A stretch of 64,000 bases of DNA. Source: Turritopsis dohrnii. Taxonomy: Eukaryota; Cnidaria; Hydrozoa; Anthoathecata; Oceaniidae. The translations under genes and the position numbers were made by a program. The DNA lies in contig BQMF02000008.1 of the NCBI GenBank assembly GCA_027922465.2, positions 806,001-870,000 on the forward strand, in the 5' to 3' direction. Below are positions 43,061 through 56,001 of this stretch, piece after piece (within the stretch, counting starts at the first letter, position 1; each line of letters opens with the position of its first letter). The notes below the pieces were generated by a model, which had not been told where the DNA came from, made no database searches, and saw nothing but the letters and a program-made list of their open reading frames with translations.

Positions 43061-44217
43061 ATTTCCATCATTTAATGTTTCATCTATTAAATCATTTTAA
43101 AAGTTTGCAGAAAAAAGCAAAGTCTTCCAAGGCCCATCTGCACCAACTGACTGAAAATGGCGTACTACGGTACACTAGAGCCTCTATTCTTGTATACTAT
43201 GGGTAGGCGAAAATTCAATACTGAACCGCAGCTATAAAAGTGAACGGAGAAGAAGGAGGAGAAGAAAAGAAGAAGGAGAAAGAAAATGCCGATTTTAACA
43301 TATATATATATGGGGAAGTACATAAAAAGTCTATAGGGTAAAGTAATGATAATACTACATTTTTCGATGTTAATAATTAATTATGTAAGATAAAGTGGTC
43401 CCATTGGGCCATTTAAATTCTGGTTCCACACATCTAATTATAGAAATTGACTCCATCGTAAGATCTTTAATGTTCTTAAAATATCTCTTTTCACAATAGA
43501 TATTCATGGAGCGGATCTTTTACATTTGGTTTCAGAGTCCAACATGAAGGTCATGAATGTGACATGAATAAGTAACTAAATCAACAGGAAATTGTATAGA
43601 TGTTAATTATTCAAGTGTTTTCACCAATTTCAACAAACAATTTCCATCATTTAATGTTTCATCTATTAAATCATTTTAAAAGTTTGCAGAAAAAAGCAAA
43701 GTCTTCCAAGGCCCATCTGCACCAACTGACTGAAAATGGCGTACTACGGTACACTAGAGCCTCTATTCTTGTATACTATGGGTAGGCGAAAATTCAATAC
43801 TGAACCGCAGCTATAAAAGTGAACGAAGAAGAAGGAGGAGAAGAAAAGAAGAAGGAGAAAGAAAATGCCGATTTTAACATATATATATATGGGGAAGTAC
43901 ATAAAAAGTCTATAGGGTAAAGTAATGATAATACTACATTTTTCGATGTTAATAATTAATTATGTAACATAAAGTGGTCCCATTGGGCCATTTAAATTCT
44001 GGTTCCACACATCTAATTATAGAAATTGACTCCATCGTAAGATCTTTAATGTTCTTAAAATATCTCTTTTCACAATAGATATTCATGGAGCGGATCTTTT
44101 ACATTTGGTTTCAGAGTCCAACATGAAGGTCATGAATGTGACATGAATAAGTAACTAAATCAACAGGAAATTGTATAGATGTTAATTATTCAAGTGTTTT
44201 CACCAATTTCAACAAAC
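43061..44217 (+). repeat. 579-bp recent tandem duplication
   Basis: 43061-43639 and 43640-44217 are direct, nearly identical copies. I see only single-base differences, for example GGAGAAGAAGG versus GAAGAAGAAGG and TAAGATAAAG versus TAACATAAAG. The unit has a GAAGAAGG-rich run and a TATATATATATGG stretch. No coding is supported. Confidence 0.95.
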
Positions 44218-44584
44218 GGAGGACTAAATTAATTGGAAAGAACCAAACTGTATCGCTAAGAGATTGTCAAACAAAACAAGAAGGTAACAAACTTGTATTG
44301 GAATCGTTTTCATTCAAATTTCTTTAGCTCAGCAAATTCCATTGATCACAAACCCCTGCATTGATAGATAAATACCGTATAAATAGAGGCCTTTGCCACT
44401 CCATTGGTAGGAGGTTTCTGCAAGACCGTGTGATATCGAATCAAGAACTTAACTAAGGGAGATATGATTTGCTTGTGGTTGTGCAAGTTACACGCCGTGA
44501 ATTGCATTCTTGTAAGTGCTGCTTCCTGTGATACGATGACGTCACGGTAGAATGACATCATATCCTGGTATCCCATATTTCAAA

Positions 44585-44693
44585 ATTATTATTATTATTA
44601 TTAATGAAATATATTTGGCATTTCCACATTACATGGCTATTCGTCCAAAATTTTAAAAAGTATATACATTATTAAAACATTATTATAAATATA
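44585..44693 (-). mobile_element. 3' end of a LINE, TAA-repeat tail
   Basis: Read on the - strand this ends GGAAATGCCAAATATATTTC followed by a TAATAATAA microsatellite, a common form of CR1/L2-type LINE 3' ends. The matching coding end is at 47188-47363. The Helitron chain at 44694 has been inserted between them. Confidence 0.65.
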
Positions 44694-46971
44694 TCTTATT
44701 ATACTAATACACGGGAAAGCGAGATTTTTGCACACATTAAAGTCGTAAAAAACTTTTACGCGAGATACTAGTCTTATTATACTAATTCGCGTTGTGCATC
44801 CCACTTTTATTTTAGAGAGTGATAAATTTAACTAAATTTTACGTAGGATTTCCTATATTGGCCGCGTAAAGCCACGTAGAAGCGAGAACGTTTTTTTCTC
44901 AGTAATGACGCCAGATTCTTCTGAATCATTGATTTGACGTCAGTTTTTTTATCAGTACATACAACAAGGTTTATACGCTTACACACGGGATTTGAATAAA
45001 AGGATCATTTTCGAAATAAAAGCCGGTAAGAAATGTATGTTGATTACGGGCGGCGTGCGACGACGCCTTGGCGTCTAGTCTATATATACTAATTCGCGAT
45101 TGTGCATCCGGTTTTTATTTTAGAGAGTGACATATTTAGTTTTAATTTACGGTCATCGTCCTCTTATGTGCGCGTAAAACCACGTAGAGGCGAGAGACAC
45201 TTTTTTCACGATCATTCCAAAAGCACGTGGCATCATTTGACGTCAGATGTTTTATGATCACGGGGAATCATTGCATTGCATCCCCTATCGAACGCGACGT
45301 TTTTGGGGAAATATGCTCAGTTTTTCAAGCTCTACAACATGGGTACACTTTTGAGTTGCGATTCCTAAATTGAAATTTTCATCACGGGGATCGTTCACGG
45401 GAAAGGCGATTTTGATCCATCCTTTTCGAAGTTAAGTTCGATAAAACGTTTTTGCCCGGGATACTAGTCTACTTATAATACTAATCCGCAATCGTGCATC
45501 CCACTTTTATTTTAGAGAGTGTTGTGTCAAAATCTTCTTAATCGTGGTCATTTTTTCGTTAGACCATTGATAATTGACGATTAGTATAATAGCACGCGGC
45601 GTGACGTCAGTTTTTTTATCTTATCACGGGGGAACCATTGCATTGCATCCCCAATCGAACGCGACGTTTTTGGGGAAATATCTCGAGAACCAATAGGGAT
45701 AACTGACGTTTTTTAGGGTCCGCGATACGGGTGACGGGGTGACGCAACATTTAGGCCTAAATTTAATTTGGTACTGCGGATATGACGTCATTAAAATCTT
45801 TGATCAACGATATCTCTGCAACCGTTGGTCGTAGCCAAACAATCCCATATACTTTTTTGATCAGTTTTTCAAGCTCTACAACATGGGTACACTTTCCAAT
45901 TCCGTAATTAAAATTTTCGTCACGGGGTACACACACGGGAACGCGTCGTATTTCTGCAGATTCTTTTCGAAATTAAAGTCGTAAAAAACTTTTACACGAG
46001 ATACTAGTCTATATTCTAATACGCGCTGTGCATCCGCTTTTTTCACGCTTTCACTCTCTAAAACTCACTCACTCTCGTTTTTGCGGTCACTTATTCATAA
46101 TGGAGTGTCAGACCACGGCGGTTAATATTTTTCTACGATTAGTATAGGGGAAAACATTGCATTGCATTTAATCGTTTTGATTATTCGTGAAATCAAGAAA
46201 CAACAGACAACAGCGAAAGTATTGCGCGAAGATTTATTAATGTTTTAGGGTAAGTGCGCTTTAGAACTTTTTTGTTTGTTTTGTTTTTTCTTATAGTATT
46301 AATAGGGTTTCTGCGTCATTACTTTTCAAATAATACGCGATTGAAGAAATGAATATCATGGTTTTTAATCATGACGGTCTGGGTTCGTAAAGAAACTCGC
46401 AATTGTTTTTAATTCACATTTCGACACTTTTACGACTTTCGCGTTTGACTTTTATTTACATTGGGGTTTGGATTCCATGAACAGTTACAGCGATTTTAAT
46501 CTTTTTGTCGTTTACCTGTACGCACAATTTATTTTTACTACTGCATACATCGTATCGTGAAAGATTTATTACGAATATTTTGATGTGTTTCTGATTAAAA
46601 AGCTTTTCTGTTCATACTAAATATGCTTTAGCCGGAATACCTAGAGATTTTTAATTAAAAGAGTGAAGAGTGTTTTTTTCTGTATTGACGTTAGATATTT
46701 TTAATCATGGGGAACCATTGCATTGCATCTTCAATTTATACAATTTATGTAAAAAGTGAAAAAAGTGGACGCACAGCGCGTATTTTTTTTTTTTTTTTTT
46801 TGATGAATTAAAACCCGTGTTCTACACGCTGTTCTACACGGGATACTACATTCTAAACATTCTACATTCCAAACAATTGAGGAACTTACTAAAATTCATT
46901 ATAATAAGCCTTTCTCTCTGTTCAGCTCACATCGATTAAAACCTGTAAAAAATTTTTACACGGGTTACTAG
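44694..46971 (+). mobile_element. chain of five Helitron-like units
   Basis: Five consecutive units, each starting TC and ending CTAG: 44694-44771, 44772-45078, 45079-45467, 45468-46007, 46008-46971. The starts share TCTWWTATACTAATNCGCG and TGTGCATCC-type words. The ends have a hairpin just before CTAG, for example GTAAAAAACTTTTAC or GACGCCTTGGCGTC. These are the structural marks of Helitrons (5' TC, 3' hairpin, CTRR, insertion between A and T). The larger units also carry a GGGGAACCATTGCATTGCAT block. No Rep/helicase is encoded. Confidence 0.85.
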
Positions 46972-47187
46972 TTATTATATAAATAACAATTAAAAACTAG
47001 GTTCAAAAGGGAGAAGTAGCTGACTGGAACATTGAATGAAACAAAATGGAGGCGGAACCGCTAGGAGTGGGCAAAAAATAAATTAAATAAATTAACACCT
47101 AACAAAGGCTAAATATATACTAAATAAATAATTCAAATAAAAAGAAACATTAGAATAAAAAATATTTACTTAGGCTATTTCAAAGTT

Positions 47188-47363
47188 CGAGCAAGAGCTT
47201 CTGTCAATTAAATAAGTTTTGCAGTTTGTTACAAATTTTTTGTACTGGGGTTCTTGTCGTATATTTATAGGCAGCTCATTGAAGATTTTAAAGGCGTCAT
47301 TTTGTAGCGAATTTGTAACGATGTCTTCTTGCAACAAAGTACCGTCATTGTACCGAAGCGATC
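47188..47363 (-). pseudogene. LINE protein, C-terminal fragment
   Basis: The - strand frame gives TRSLRYNDGTLLQEDIVTNS, then AFKIFNELPINIRQ and KFVTNCKTYLI, and a stop. The FN-LP--IR / FK---K-YL pattern is the C-terminal end of CR1/L2-like reverse transcriptase proteins. The rest of the element upstream is missing. Confidence 0.65.
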
Positions 47364-47369
47364 TTGTTT

Positions 47370-48896
47370 TCTTCTTTTCTTGAAATTGCAGTAATCTGGA
47401 TTACCTGCAATAAATCTGGTAATTTTACTTGCTTAGTGGAATGGGATGTTTTTTAACACAATATCATTTTAATTGCATTTTTTTATATCAATTCAAGAAG
47501 CCAAAGAGGATTGATCTGTTAAATTTAAACAGCATTTGGCTTCGTTATTTCTAACTACGTAATTTCATCTGCCCACATGTGCAGTTGTCAATGGATATAA
47601 TCAAAGCAAATCACATTCAACCTTCTAACCTTTTGCAACGATACTAATTTCCTGACAGCAAAAAAGATGTTGAAATAACGATGGAACTTTCGGAGGTTTT
47701 TCTCTGTGTGATAGGTTAATGAAATGTTGTAAAAAACTTTCGAAATTTTTTGTTCTCATCTAGATTTAGTATTTTCTAGAAAACTCTCGTTTGTATAAGT
47801 CGTAATGACTTATAATGACTTATACAAGTCGCTATAAGTCGCTATAAGTCAATTTCGTTTCATTTTCGGTTTCCGTTAAAATTACTACCGTGGAATTCAA
47901 AAACAATTTATTTCAGTACTTTTTACAACAAACTTAAAACACAATTTTTGATTCGAATTATAAAACATGCCAGGAACAAAAGTCGTGCATTTTATCAAGA
48001 CATCTTCTTGAATTGAATTTGAGCACCTCGTAGAAATCATTACAAGGTTTAATAATTTTCCGGGATTTCAACAAACTGTTTTCCTGAGTTCATAAGGCTT
48101 ATTTGGATCTTGCTTGTTCTATCCAACTTGTTGTCCTGTTCAAAAATCATTAACCAAGATTTACAGTGACTGAAAATTTTGTTTTTTCCAGTTTTGTCTT
48201 GTTAACTATTGTTAATAGGCCATCAGAGTCTTCGTTAAATAAGCATAATAATAAGCATGAAGCAAGTTAGAAACACAACACTATATGCATGAAAAGAAGT
48301 GAGTTATTAAGTGAATAATATCAGATTTCAACTATCAAGTAAAAAGAAATCTAAGCAAGAGTCAGGGGCAGTAGGTGAGGTAGCCAGGAAACCTGTTTCT
48401 AACCCTGCCTCCAGATATGTAGCTGATAGTCAGAGAGACAGGTAAATATTATTGGTTTTTTTTCACATATAGAAACTGAAAAATCTCGTGAAGCCTTTTT
48501 CACTTTCTCCAGAGATTGGAGAACAGAGAGGCCTAAATAAACTGTGGAGGCGTTAATTATTTGCTGCAAATGAACTGTTGACGTCACCAGTGCATCTCCT
48601 AGTGCGTGTTGTATTCTCTTTTAAAATCTACAAGTTAATTCTATAATCATTTAATTGGTCGTCGAAACTAGTTACCGATTATAATAAGCTAGGAAAACAG
48701 CACACAGGATAAAGGGACATTATCACACAAGAACCATTATGAATCTAAGCATGTCATTCTCCTGACTCACCTAAGAGTAAAAACAAAATGCTTGGTTGCA
48801 ACCAGGTGACTATCTGCAAAGAAATCGATCCACTGCTTAAGCTAAACATTATCTTGAAGAAATCATTACATTTGGTTTTGAATTCTAATATGGAGC
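47370..48896. other. intergenic, nothing recognised
   Basis: AT-rich sequence with a few short local repeats (TATAAGTCG words at about 47800-47850). No gene, RNA or bounded element is supported. Confidence 0.6.
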
Positions 48897-49016
48897 TTAA
48901 GCAATCGCAACGGCAACGAAGACGGTGACGTGTTTAAAATAAAAGCTTTATTTTCTATGTAATAAGGTTTTCTTTTCCTCACGTCGTCGTCTACGTTGCC
49001 GTCGCAGTTCCTTAAT
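48897..49016. mobile_element. 120-bp foldback element
   Basis: TTAAGCAATCGCAACGGCAA and the following GAAGACGGTGACGTG are mirrored as CACGTCGTCGTCTACGTTGC and CGTCGCAGTTCCTTAA. Arms of about 37 bp enclose an AT-rich loop, a short MITE-like hairpin of GC-rich type in AT-rich surroundings. Confidence 0.75.
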
Positions 49017-52000
49017 CTTTTCCCCTGAACGCATATGAGCTACTACTTTTCTTGATACAAAACGACAGTGGAGAATGTTTTGCAAACTGCTAAGCTGCAA
49101 CATATGTTTGGTGATTCATCGAGTGACTCATGAGCCCTTGGAGGTTTTGTTTCAAAATAGTCGATCTCTTTCCGCATGTACATACTTTGCATTTTTAAGA
49201 ATTCATTATAAAAATAATCTTTTAGATTTCTGCTCTTGAACGGTTTCCAACATTAAAATACCGTATTGATGTTTTTTTTAAAAAAAACTCTAAGGTGAAT
49301 TAAAAAGACTAATACTTTAAAAGCATGTTTTACATTATAATGTAAATGCTGCGTGGGTTTACGCGAATTCTTGGTTTAGGTCAAACATAGCTTTTGGTTT
49401 TGAATAATTGAAAACTGATTTGTATTCGACGTAATCTGATCAGATACTCACTAATGACCGAACTTTTATATCGATTTTTATGGTGATAAAAATAGAATTG
49501 AGGTTTAGCCAATCAAATTTGTAGTTCAGACAAAACTACTAGATTTGCTGGTTTCTGATCGAAAGGCATGCTACAAAAACAAAAACAATCCTCTTGGAAT
49601 TTATAAAAAAGGAATACGACTCATCCAATACGCAAAACATCTTAATTTATGCAAATTTATTTCGTGCAGAAACAATTCTATCGGTGGATAACATTTTCGC
49701 ATTTCTCTTATGGTAGTCATCGGCTTTTGACTTTTTTGGTGGATATGAGTAAGGCTCCAGACATTCTGTTGACAGGAATTATGGTTGTCGAGTGATCGAG
49801 GTTTATGACATTACCTCGATCTTTTAATTCTTATGATTTGAAATTCCAGAAATTTTTTAGTTCAGGAAAAGAAGGAAAAACATTAAAATTTTAAAAAATT
49901 TTGACTTTTTTTTCTGCCAGTGTTTTCGTAAAGACAATTATTCCCTTGATGTGATGATAAAATTCAAAGATTTAATTCTGAGAATATTGATTTAAAAAGG
50001 GAATTTGAAACACCGGGGAATTCTCTGATTGCGAATGATGATGCAATGAACGCCCATGGATAGAAAGATTCGATTACGCCGTCTGTGTGTAAGTTAGCTG
50101 CACATGTTCATAGTAGTTTACTTACAATGAAACTACGCATTAATTATAATTTAATATTCAGTAGAACTGGACATAAATTATATTATAATTAATCATAATA
50201 TACAAGGGCTGAAATACACGACGACTAAGTTCTTAGTACACCGAAATGAATGATTATTTTGAGTTTTGCACAAAGAAACAGTCTAGAATATTCTAAACAT
50301 CCATGATGATTTTCAATTCATCTTTCACTATGATCAATGCTTTCAATAAAAAAACAAGTATTCCTAAAGAAGAAGTTGGGAATTCTGCTTTAAGTAGCTA
50401 AGAAAGTGTGTAACCAAAAAAATATGGGATGACATCATCTTTCATTCAACACTGTAGTTCAAATAATTCATTCAATAAATCATAGTTGATATATATTTAA
50501 CATGTAACACATTATCCTCAAGTCTGATTTGATACATATCATGTAACATTGTATTAATAAAATGATTTTTATTCAAGAACAACTGTGACGTCATTCTAGG
50601 TAGAATTTCATTCGAGAGCGGCTATGATGTCATTGGAGCTTGTTTTCGTGTAAAATAGATGTGCAATGAAGAGTTTTCAGTTTTCCGTAAACTGCTTGAT
50701 TATTGTCACGTGATACAAGTTCAATTTTTCGTTTTTCTGTGCGAAGGGAAATAGACAGCCAGTAGCTGACTTGGCTGACCGGTTTATGAAAATATTTGAA
50801 TTTACTGTGTCCTCATGCGATCACCGGAAGTAAGAAATTGTTGTGGTGCAAGCATTCACTAGTTTGTGTTAATGGTGGAGTGGAGAACCGAGCCTGAAAC
50901 TGGAGCAGACAACAGTCGCACTCCATTTTCAAAACGAGAAAACATTTTTCTTTCAAAATTAAACTACTTGTCCTCCAACCACTTTCCTCCTCGTGTGTTC
51001 CGGCCTTACTAACCACTTTCCTACTCGTGTGTTCCGGCCTTACTAACTATTTAACTTATTGCAACTGTTGGCTTGCAGAACGCGAACATGCCTTCCATAT
51101 GGTTAGCAAAACTAGTTATTCACCATTACCATACTGTCATGGACTATATTTATATAATTATCCTTTTTTCATTTACTAATGTTGCTCATAATAATCTTTC
51201 ATCTTTCCTAGACGCTCTTAGAATTCTTAATTATGCTATTTAATACTATGCCCGAAGCTGGAGAGCTGTAAGCACTAATTAAATAAACTGCTTGAAACTA
51301 ATTCATCATTCCCTTTCAATAGCCGCATGGTTTCTTCTGTTGATTTTGAGTTGAAAATCATGGGAAAAGCTTTCCAAATGCCTTTTACACTTACTATTTT
51401 GAGAGGAGATTTAAAAATATTTAAAAAACGAAGTTGTCATAAAACTGAAGCAGTAGATTTTGCTCTCTTGTTTGTTTGCTTATTATCCATCGAAAGGAGG
51501 CTGGACTGCAAACCATTTGGTTGTTTTATACCTCACTTTTGAATCACAAACAAAGGAGGGTTACACGTAAAGATTCTTAAGAGATCCTTAAGAGAAAGAT
51601 TTTTAGATCGGACTCTAATATCGTAACCAAACGTACTTAGCTCGCATTGCATTCAAAACTTTTACATGAGTTAAACTGTACATGGAAATCCAGTCGAATA
51701 AAATATCTTTCAGGCACGCAATGGCCGAAGGACTCTTTGAGAGATTATCCTAGCTAGGTTGTCAATCTTTCTATCGGTTTTTTTTTTCCTCTTGGGACAC
51801 GGAAACAAGGAGCATGGAAACAAGAATTGCACGAAGGAAAACGTCAGCCTATGGATCGAGACGGTTTCGAAATTGTCAGATTAATAATAAACGAAATCGT
51901 CCCATAGCTTGATGTTAAAGTTTTATTGATTTGCAGCTATAAACGAATATGTGCATAACACAGCAAAACATTATCAGCGAATCACATTTACGAATTATTG

Positions 52001-52150
52001 TTATGATCTTAATTTATTTCAAATACTTTAGCATAAATTATGATGGAAACTTGTAATTAGTTTTCATTATGCAAATATCTTTCTGTATCGAAAATAATAT
52101 TTATAAATGAGGTAATCTTTTCGTATGAGGACAGAAACCTATGACGAAAT
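49017..52150. other. intergenic, one 34-bp tandem duplication
   Basis: The only structure I see is a two-copy 34-bp direct repeat at 50977-51044 (AACCACTTTCCTCCTCGTGT and onward). Open stretches at 50813-51016 (- strand) and 51327-51542 (+ strand) have no recognisable product. Confidence 0.6.
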
Positions 52151-52161
52151 TAAACACTGCA

Positions 52162-52170
52162 TATATAAAG
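52162..52170 (+). promoter_or_regulatory. TATA box of the small secreted gene
   Basis: TATATAAAG lies 79 bp upstream of the ATG at 52241. A start about 30 bp downstream gives a 5' UTR of roughly 50 nt. Confidence 0.75.
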
Positions 52171-52240
52171 AAAGTGGAAATGTATGCAGCAGTAGTATAT
52201 CATCAATTACGAGGAGTAATAATTAAGACAGTGAATGAAC

Positions 52241-53247
52241 ATGGATTTATTAAGTATATTCAGAATGATGTATGGAGCCATATTACTTAACATCACACTG
52301 GTAAGTCAACATTTGATCAGTCTCGAAGTGAAGGAATTAAAGACAGTTCAAATTCACATTATAAGTTTATTTTTTTGTGAAGATAAATGAAGGAATGAGC
52401 GAAATTTTGTGAAATCAGAAAGCTAGAATTACTGTTTTGATCTTCTTTAACCTCCGAGAACTATTTTTTAGATATGTTTTTTTTTTTAAAAAAAAATTTA
52501 TAAAAAATTATCTTTTGGATTCCCGCTTTATTTTAAAGCTGTCGAACGTTTTTTAATTTATGCGTTCTTTAGCAATGACATAATTTACAATGAATGCTCC
52601 ATTCATGTGTTCTGAAAAACAATTCGTTAACATTGATGAAACGTAGTTTCATTTTCACGTGGCAGCAGCATCAATAATATTCCCCCCACTTACAGAATTT
52701 CGATTCTGTAATAGTAATGGAGGGAAATTTCCTAGAATAATCTATAAAATATGTTGTGATGTTTTTGTATCTATTCAGACTTCTCTTCAAACATTGAAAC
52801 ATAAAGATGTTGAAGATTTTTATACTGTTCCTTTCCTTTCAGTCTTTGGTGAATGCACGACCAATGGACTCTACTGCTGAGAAGATTAAAGCTAAACTGA
52901 TGACCAGTCGTTATCTACTGGTCGATACCGATCAGGCTGATCAAATTGAAGACAAAATCACTTCACATCTTCATGAAAGAGCAAATAACCTGAAGGACAG
53001 TACGAAATTATGTCCTGTGAAAACTCTAATGTTTGCCACAAGCGGCTATCCAGAGAACATTCAATACGTCACGTTAGAGAAAGGAGCCGAGAAAAGCAAG
53101 TGTCGGCCTGTAATAAAAAAAGTGACTTATCTGACGCCAAAACACCAACAAGATACAAACTTCAACATCAAAGTAAACGGTAAAAGGAAAAAAATTTATA
53201 AGCTGAAGACCAAAAAACTTGTTATCGGTTACGAAGCCGTGAAATGA
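52241..53247 (+). CDS. small secreted basic protein, cytokine-like gene layout
   Basis: Two exons, 52241-52300 and 52843-53247, joined in phase 0, give 154 residues. The first exon and the first codons of the second form a signal peptide (MYGAILLNITLSLVNA, cleavage likely before RPMDS). The mature chain of about 129 residues has an amphipathic helical half, then LCPVKTLMFATSGYPENIQY, a second cysteine in SKCRPVIKKV, and a very basic end. Only two cysteines remain, so one disulfide. CP...YP--I loosely recalls IL-17-type folds, but the usual four-cysteine pattern is missing, so I do not claim it. The start is chosen by the TATA box and signal peptide. Confidence 0.8.
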
Positions 53248-53275
53248 GGAAAGGATGAACTAAAAAAGAATTGAC

Positions 53276-53390
53276 AATTATTTATTTTATATGAAAAGAT
53301 GTATTTATTTTTGTAGAAATGTAAGAATAATGTATTTATTTATGACTCGACTAGAAGGTTTTGTACAAATTGTTTATTTATGGAATTTCA
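53276..53390 (+). promoter_or_regulatory. AU-rich element cluster in 3' UTR
   Basis: At least four TATTTAT or TTATTTAT words (about 53278, 53302, 53333, 53372) in 115 bp after the stop. Clusters of AUUUA are recognised by mRNA-decay proteins in cytokine and early-response messages. Confidence 0.65.
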
Positions 53391-53402
53391 AAATATTGTT
53401 GT

Positions 53403-53408
53403 AATAAA
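53403..53408 (+). terminator. poly(A) signal AATAAA
   Basis: Canonical AATAAA, overlapping a second one (AATAAATAAA), 156 bp after the stop codon of the small secreted gene. Confidence 0.85.
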
Positions 53409-54540
53409 TAAATGAATTTAAATGACTGATAAACTGTGCCTTTTGATTCCCTAAATTTCGTTCTTTTTTCGAAGTTGTGGTGATATCAGAAGATGAAAAT
53501 CGTTCCACTCAATATATTGTTCGGGAATTTCCCCAGGGCACATTAAAAACACAGAAGTTTTGATTTTATCGAGACGCACACTCAATTTCCGTCACTTTTG
53601 AATTAAACAAGATTTGCTTGATCGTGTATAGTCTCGTTTATTCGAACAGAACGACAGGTGGATGCACCACTTTCAACGGCAACAATGAAGCCGAAATTAA
53701 GCTCGTGTTAGCTAACAACAAAGTAGTTTTAGATAAGAACTTTTGATGAATAAAGTCTTACTGAGGAAGTTTAAGATTTTACCCATATGACGGAGTGGGT
53801 GTCGAAAGGACGATGCAAGCATATTTCAAAGATTGATAAGGCACATTCAATTCAATATCCGTGAACTAAATCACACTTAATTTGCTTGTTTATAAATAGA
53901 GAATACGATTAATTTATTGTGAATTGATTAACTTGTTCCATTAATTAGCGAAATTTTTGAATTGGTTACACAACAGAGAATATCTGACGCACGATATAAT
54001 AAATATCCGACATCCGTTCACAGTTACTCAATAAAATAGTATTCATTACGTATTTCGTCGTTTGCTCTTCTTTGTTGAAATGTAGACACAGTGCAAGAGA
54101 TGTTCTCGTTTAGAGAAGAAAATGATTTTTATTGGTAAATGATCTTGAAATATTTACAAAACTAATTCATAATTATATAAAATTCTAAAAAAACCCAAAC
54201 AAACCCGGATAAAGAAGTTACGCAGCCACTTCATAAGGGATAGAGTATCACACTTCCATCATTTGAACAAGTGATATTGCTAAATTAAATGAAGACTGGT
54301 ACTAGAAATTTCATGAAGGGAGGGAAAAATATTTCTGGTTTCAGTAGACATAAAACATAAACATGTCAACCGGGTAAAGATGATGAATACATTAAAAAAA
54401 TAATAATTTAGAAGATGTCATCCGAATCATCACCATACATCTGCGATTTGAATTTCAAAGGTACAGGAAAGGCTCGGCTGAGAAATAAGCGCAAATGATC
54501 CTACAAACTTGAAATAAACATAACTCCAGTATGGTATTTG
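53409..54540. other. short convergent intergenic region
   Basis: Between the poly(A) signal of the small + strand gene and the - strand stop of the PDZD8 gene. A - strand AATAAA (plus TTTATT at about 54127) could end the PDZD8 transcript with a 3' UTR of about 400 bp. Confidence 0.6.
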
Positions 54541-56001
54541 TTATAGGTCATACTGATGGGTTCCGTGCAACATAAGACATTCGTCCAGAGCTGCACAGTA
54601 TTGAATCATCAGTAACGCCAACGCTTGGCCTCGTTCTTCAGACTTGCGCTAAAACGTAACAAAACGTAACATGTATGAGTCTGGGGAATTACTTTCGAAA
54701 AAATGAACTTTGGAACATAATCTGAAAACATTCAGATGAACAGATTTATAAAAAAGCCGATGAGTCACATGATTTCTCGACTTTTTCAACTATTTGAAGT
54801 AATCGCATTAAAACTTCGCTCATAGCAATTTGCGCAACGTCAATTTTTCCCCGCCAACGAGAAAAATGATTATTCTTGAGGTTTTATTTATATGTTCGAA
54901 GATATTTGGTAACATCGGTAAAAATTATGTTCCTGGTTTCCCCGAAGAAAATTCACACAACCTACCAAGAGAGTTTTCAGTTTCTGATTGGTCTCTCGAT
55001 TGTCAGTGGTTAGCAAGATATTTTGCCGAATGCTGTTTTGTTTGTCATATTCGACCGATATCTCCTCTTGTAATTTCTCCACCTATAAAAAACGTAGAAG
55101 TTAGAAAGTTAAAAAAAAAATAAAGAAAAGAAAATACTAAAGAATTAAAATCGTGTTCAAAGGAAAGGAAAAAAATATTTATGAAGAGTAGAATAACCGC
55201 GACATTTGTTCGATATAGAAAATTCTTAATAACTCGAAAGCTAAATGACTAGATAACTGGAATCCTTGATAACTCGACTGCTACCTAACTCGAACTTTTT
55301 GTTGTGTTAAATTGTACTAATCCTTTTGAAGTAATACCGTAAGACCATTCACTAACTCCAACAATACTCGCCATGGAGGTTCGAGTTATCGAGTTACCTT
55401 TATCTGAAGATCATTTTCTCGATTTTGTTCGTCTAAAGATGCAAACAATTCTCGACCAGCCTGTCCAATATACAAAAAAGAACAGTTCAGTTTTCTAACA
55501 CAATCAAGGAACAGTAAAAACACAGAAACACACCTCCTTGGCTGTAACAGCAGCTGCCGTTATAGAATCATTCAAATCACCATCTTCTACGTCCTGTCAT
55601 AACAGATTGAATATTAAAACCAACCAAACCTTGTTACCGTTCATCACTACCTTAAACTTCATATTATTAATTGTAAAGGAAATGTAAAAAAAGAAGATTA
55701 ATAGACCTCGGGTATTCGACTTATCGGATTGTCTCTGTTGGCGAAATCGTCCAAACTTAAACGACGATGAAGCTGTTGCGGTTGCTTTCCACGTCGACGC
55801 AAACTATTAGACGGTCTCAGTTCATTTTTAATACCAGGACGTAGATCTTTCTCGCTTGGTATCTTAGGTGGATAAGAGCGGGCAATGTTATTTGACCCCT
55901 CAGCAGGTTTTCCAGGTGAGTTCGGTGTAGAGTCGTCGTTAGTATTAGCCAATAGAAATTCGTTCTTTTGCCAAATAGGTTGCTTGGCTCTCACACCCTT
56001 A
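54541..56001 (-). CDS. PDZD8: PDZD8 C-terminal linker, coiled coil and stop
   Basis: Exon 55707-56001 is a basic, proline-rich linker. Exons 55534-55593, 55398-55460 and 54966-55082 form a helical coiled coil (AGRELFASLDEQNRENDLQI, VEKLQEEISVEYDKQNSI). The last exon ends with RGQALALLMIQYCAALDECL and TAA at 54541. The intron 55083-55397 carries several TAACTCGA words, probably a small repeat. The intron 56002-56781 shows nothing notable. Confidence 0.85.

Noticed and set aside
52659..52880. 73-residue open frame overlapping the second exon of the small secreted gene
   Set aside because: Different frame from the spliced product; the TATA box, ATG and signal peptide support the 52241 start.
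52843..53247. IL-17 family assignment for the small secreted protein
   Set aside because: Only a loose CP...YP--I resemblance, and the four-cysteine core is absent.
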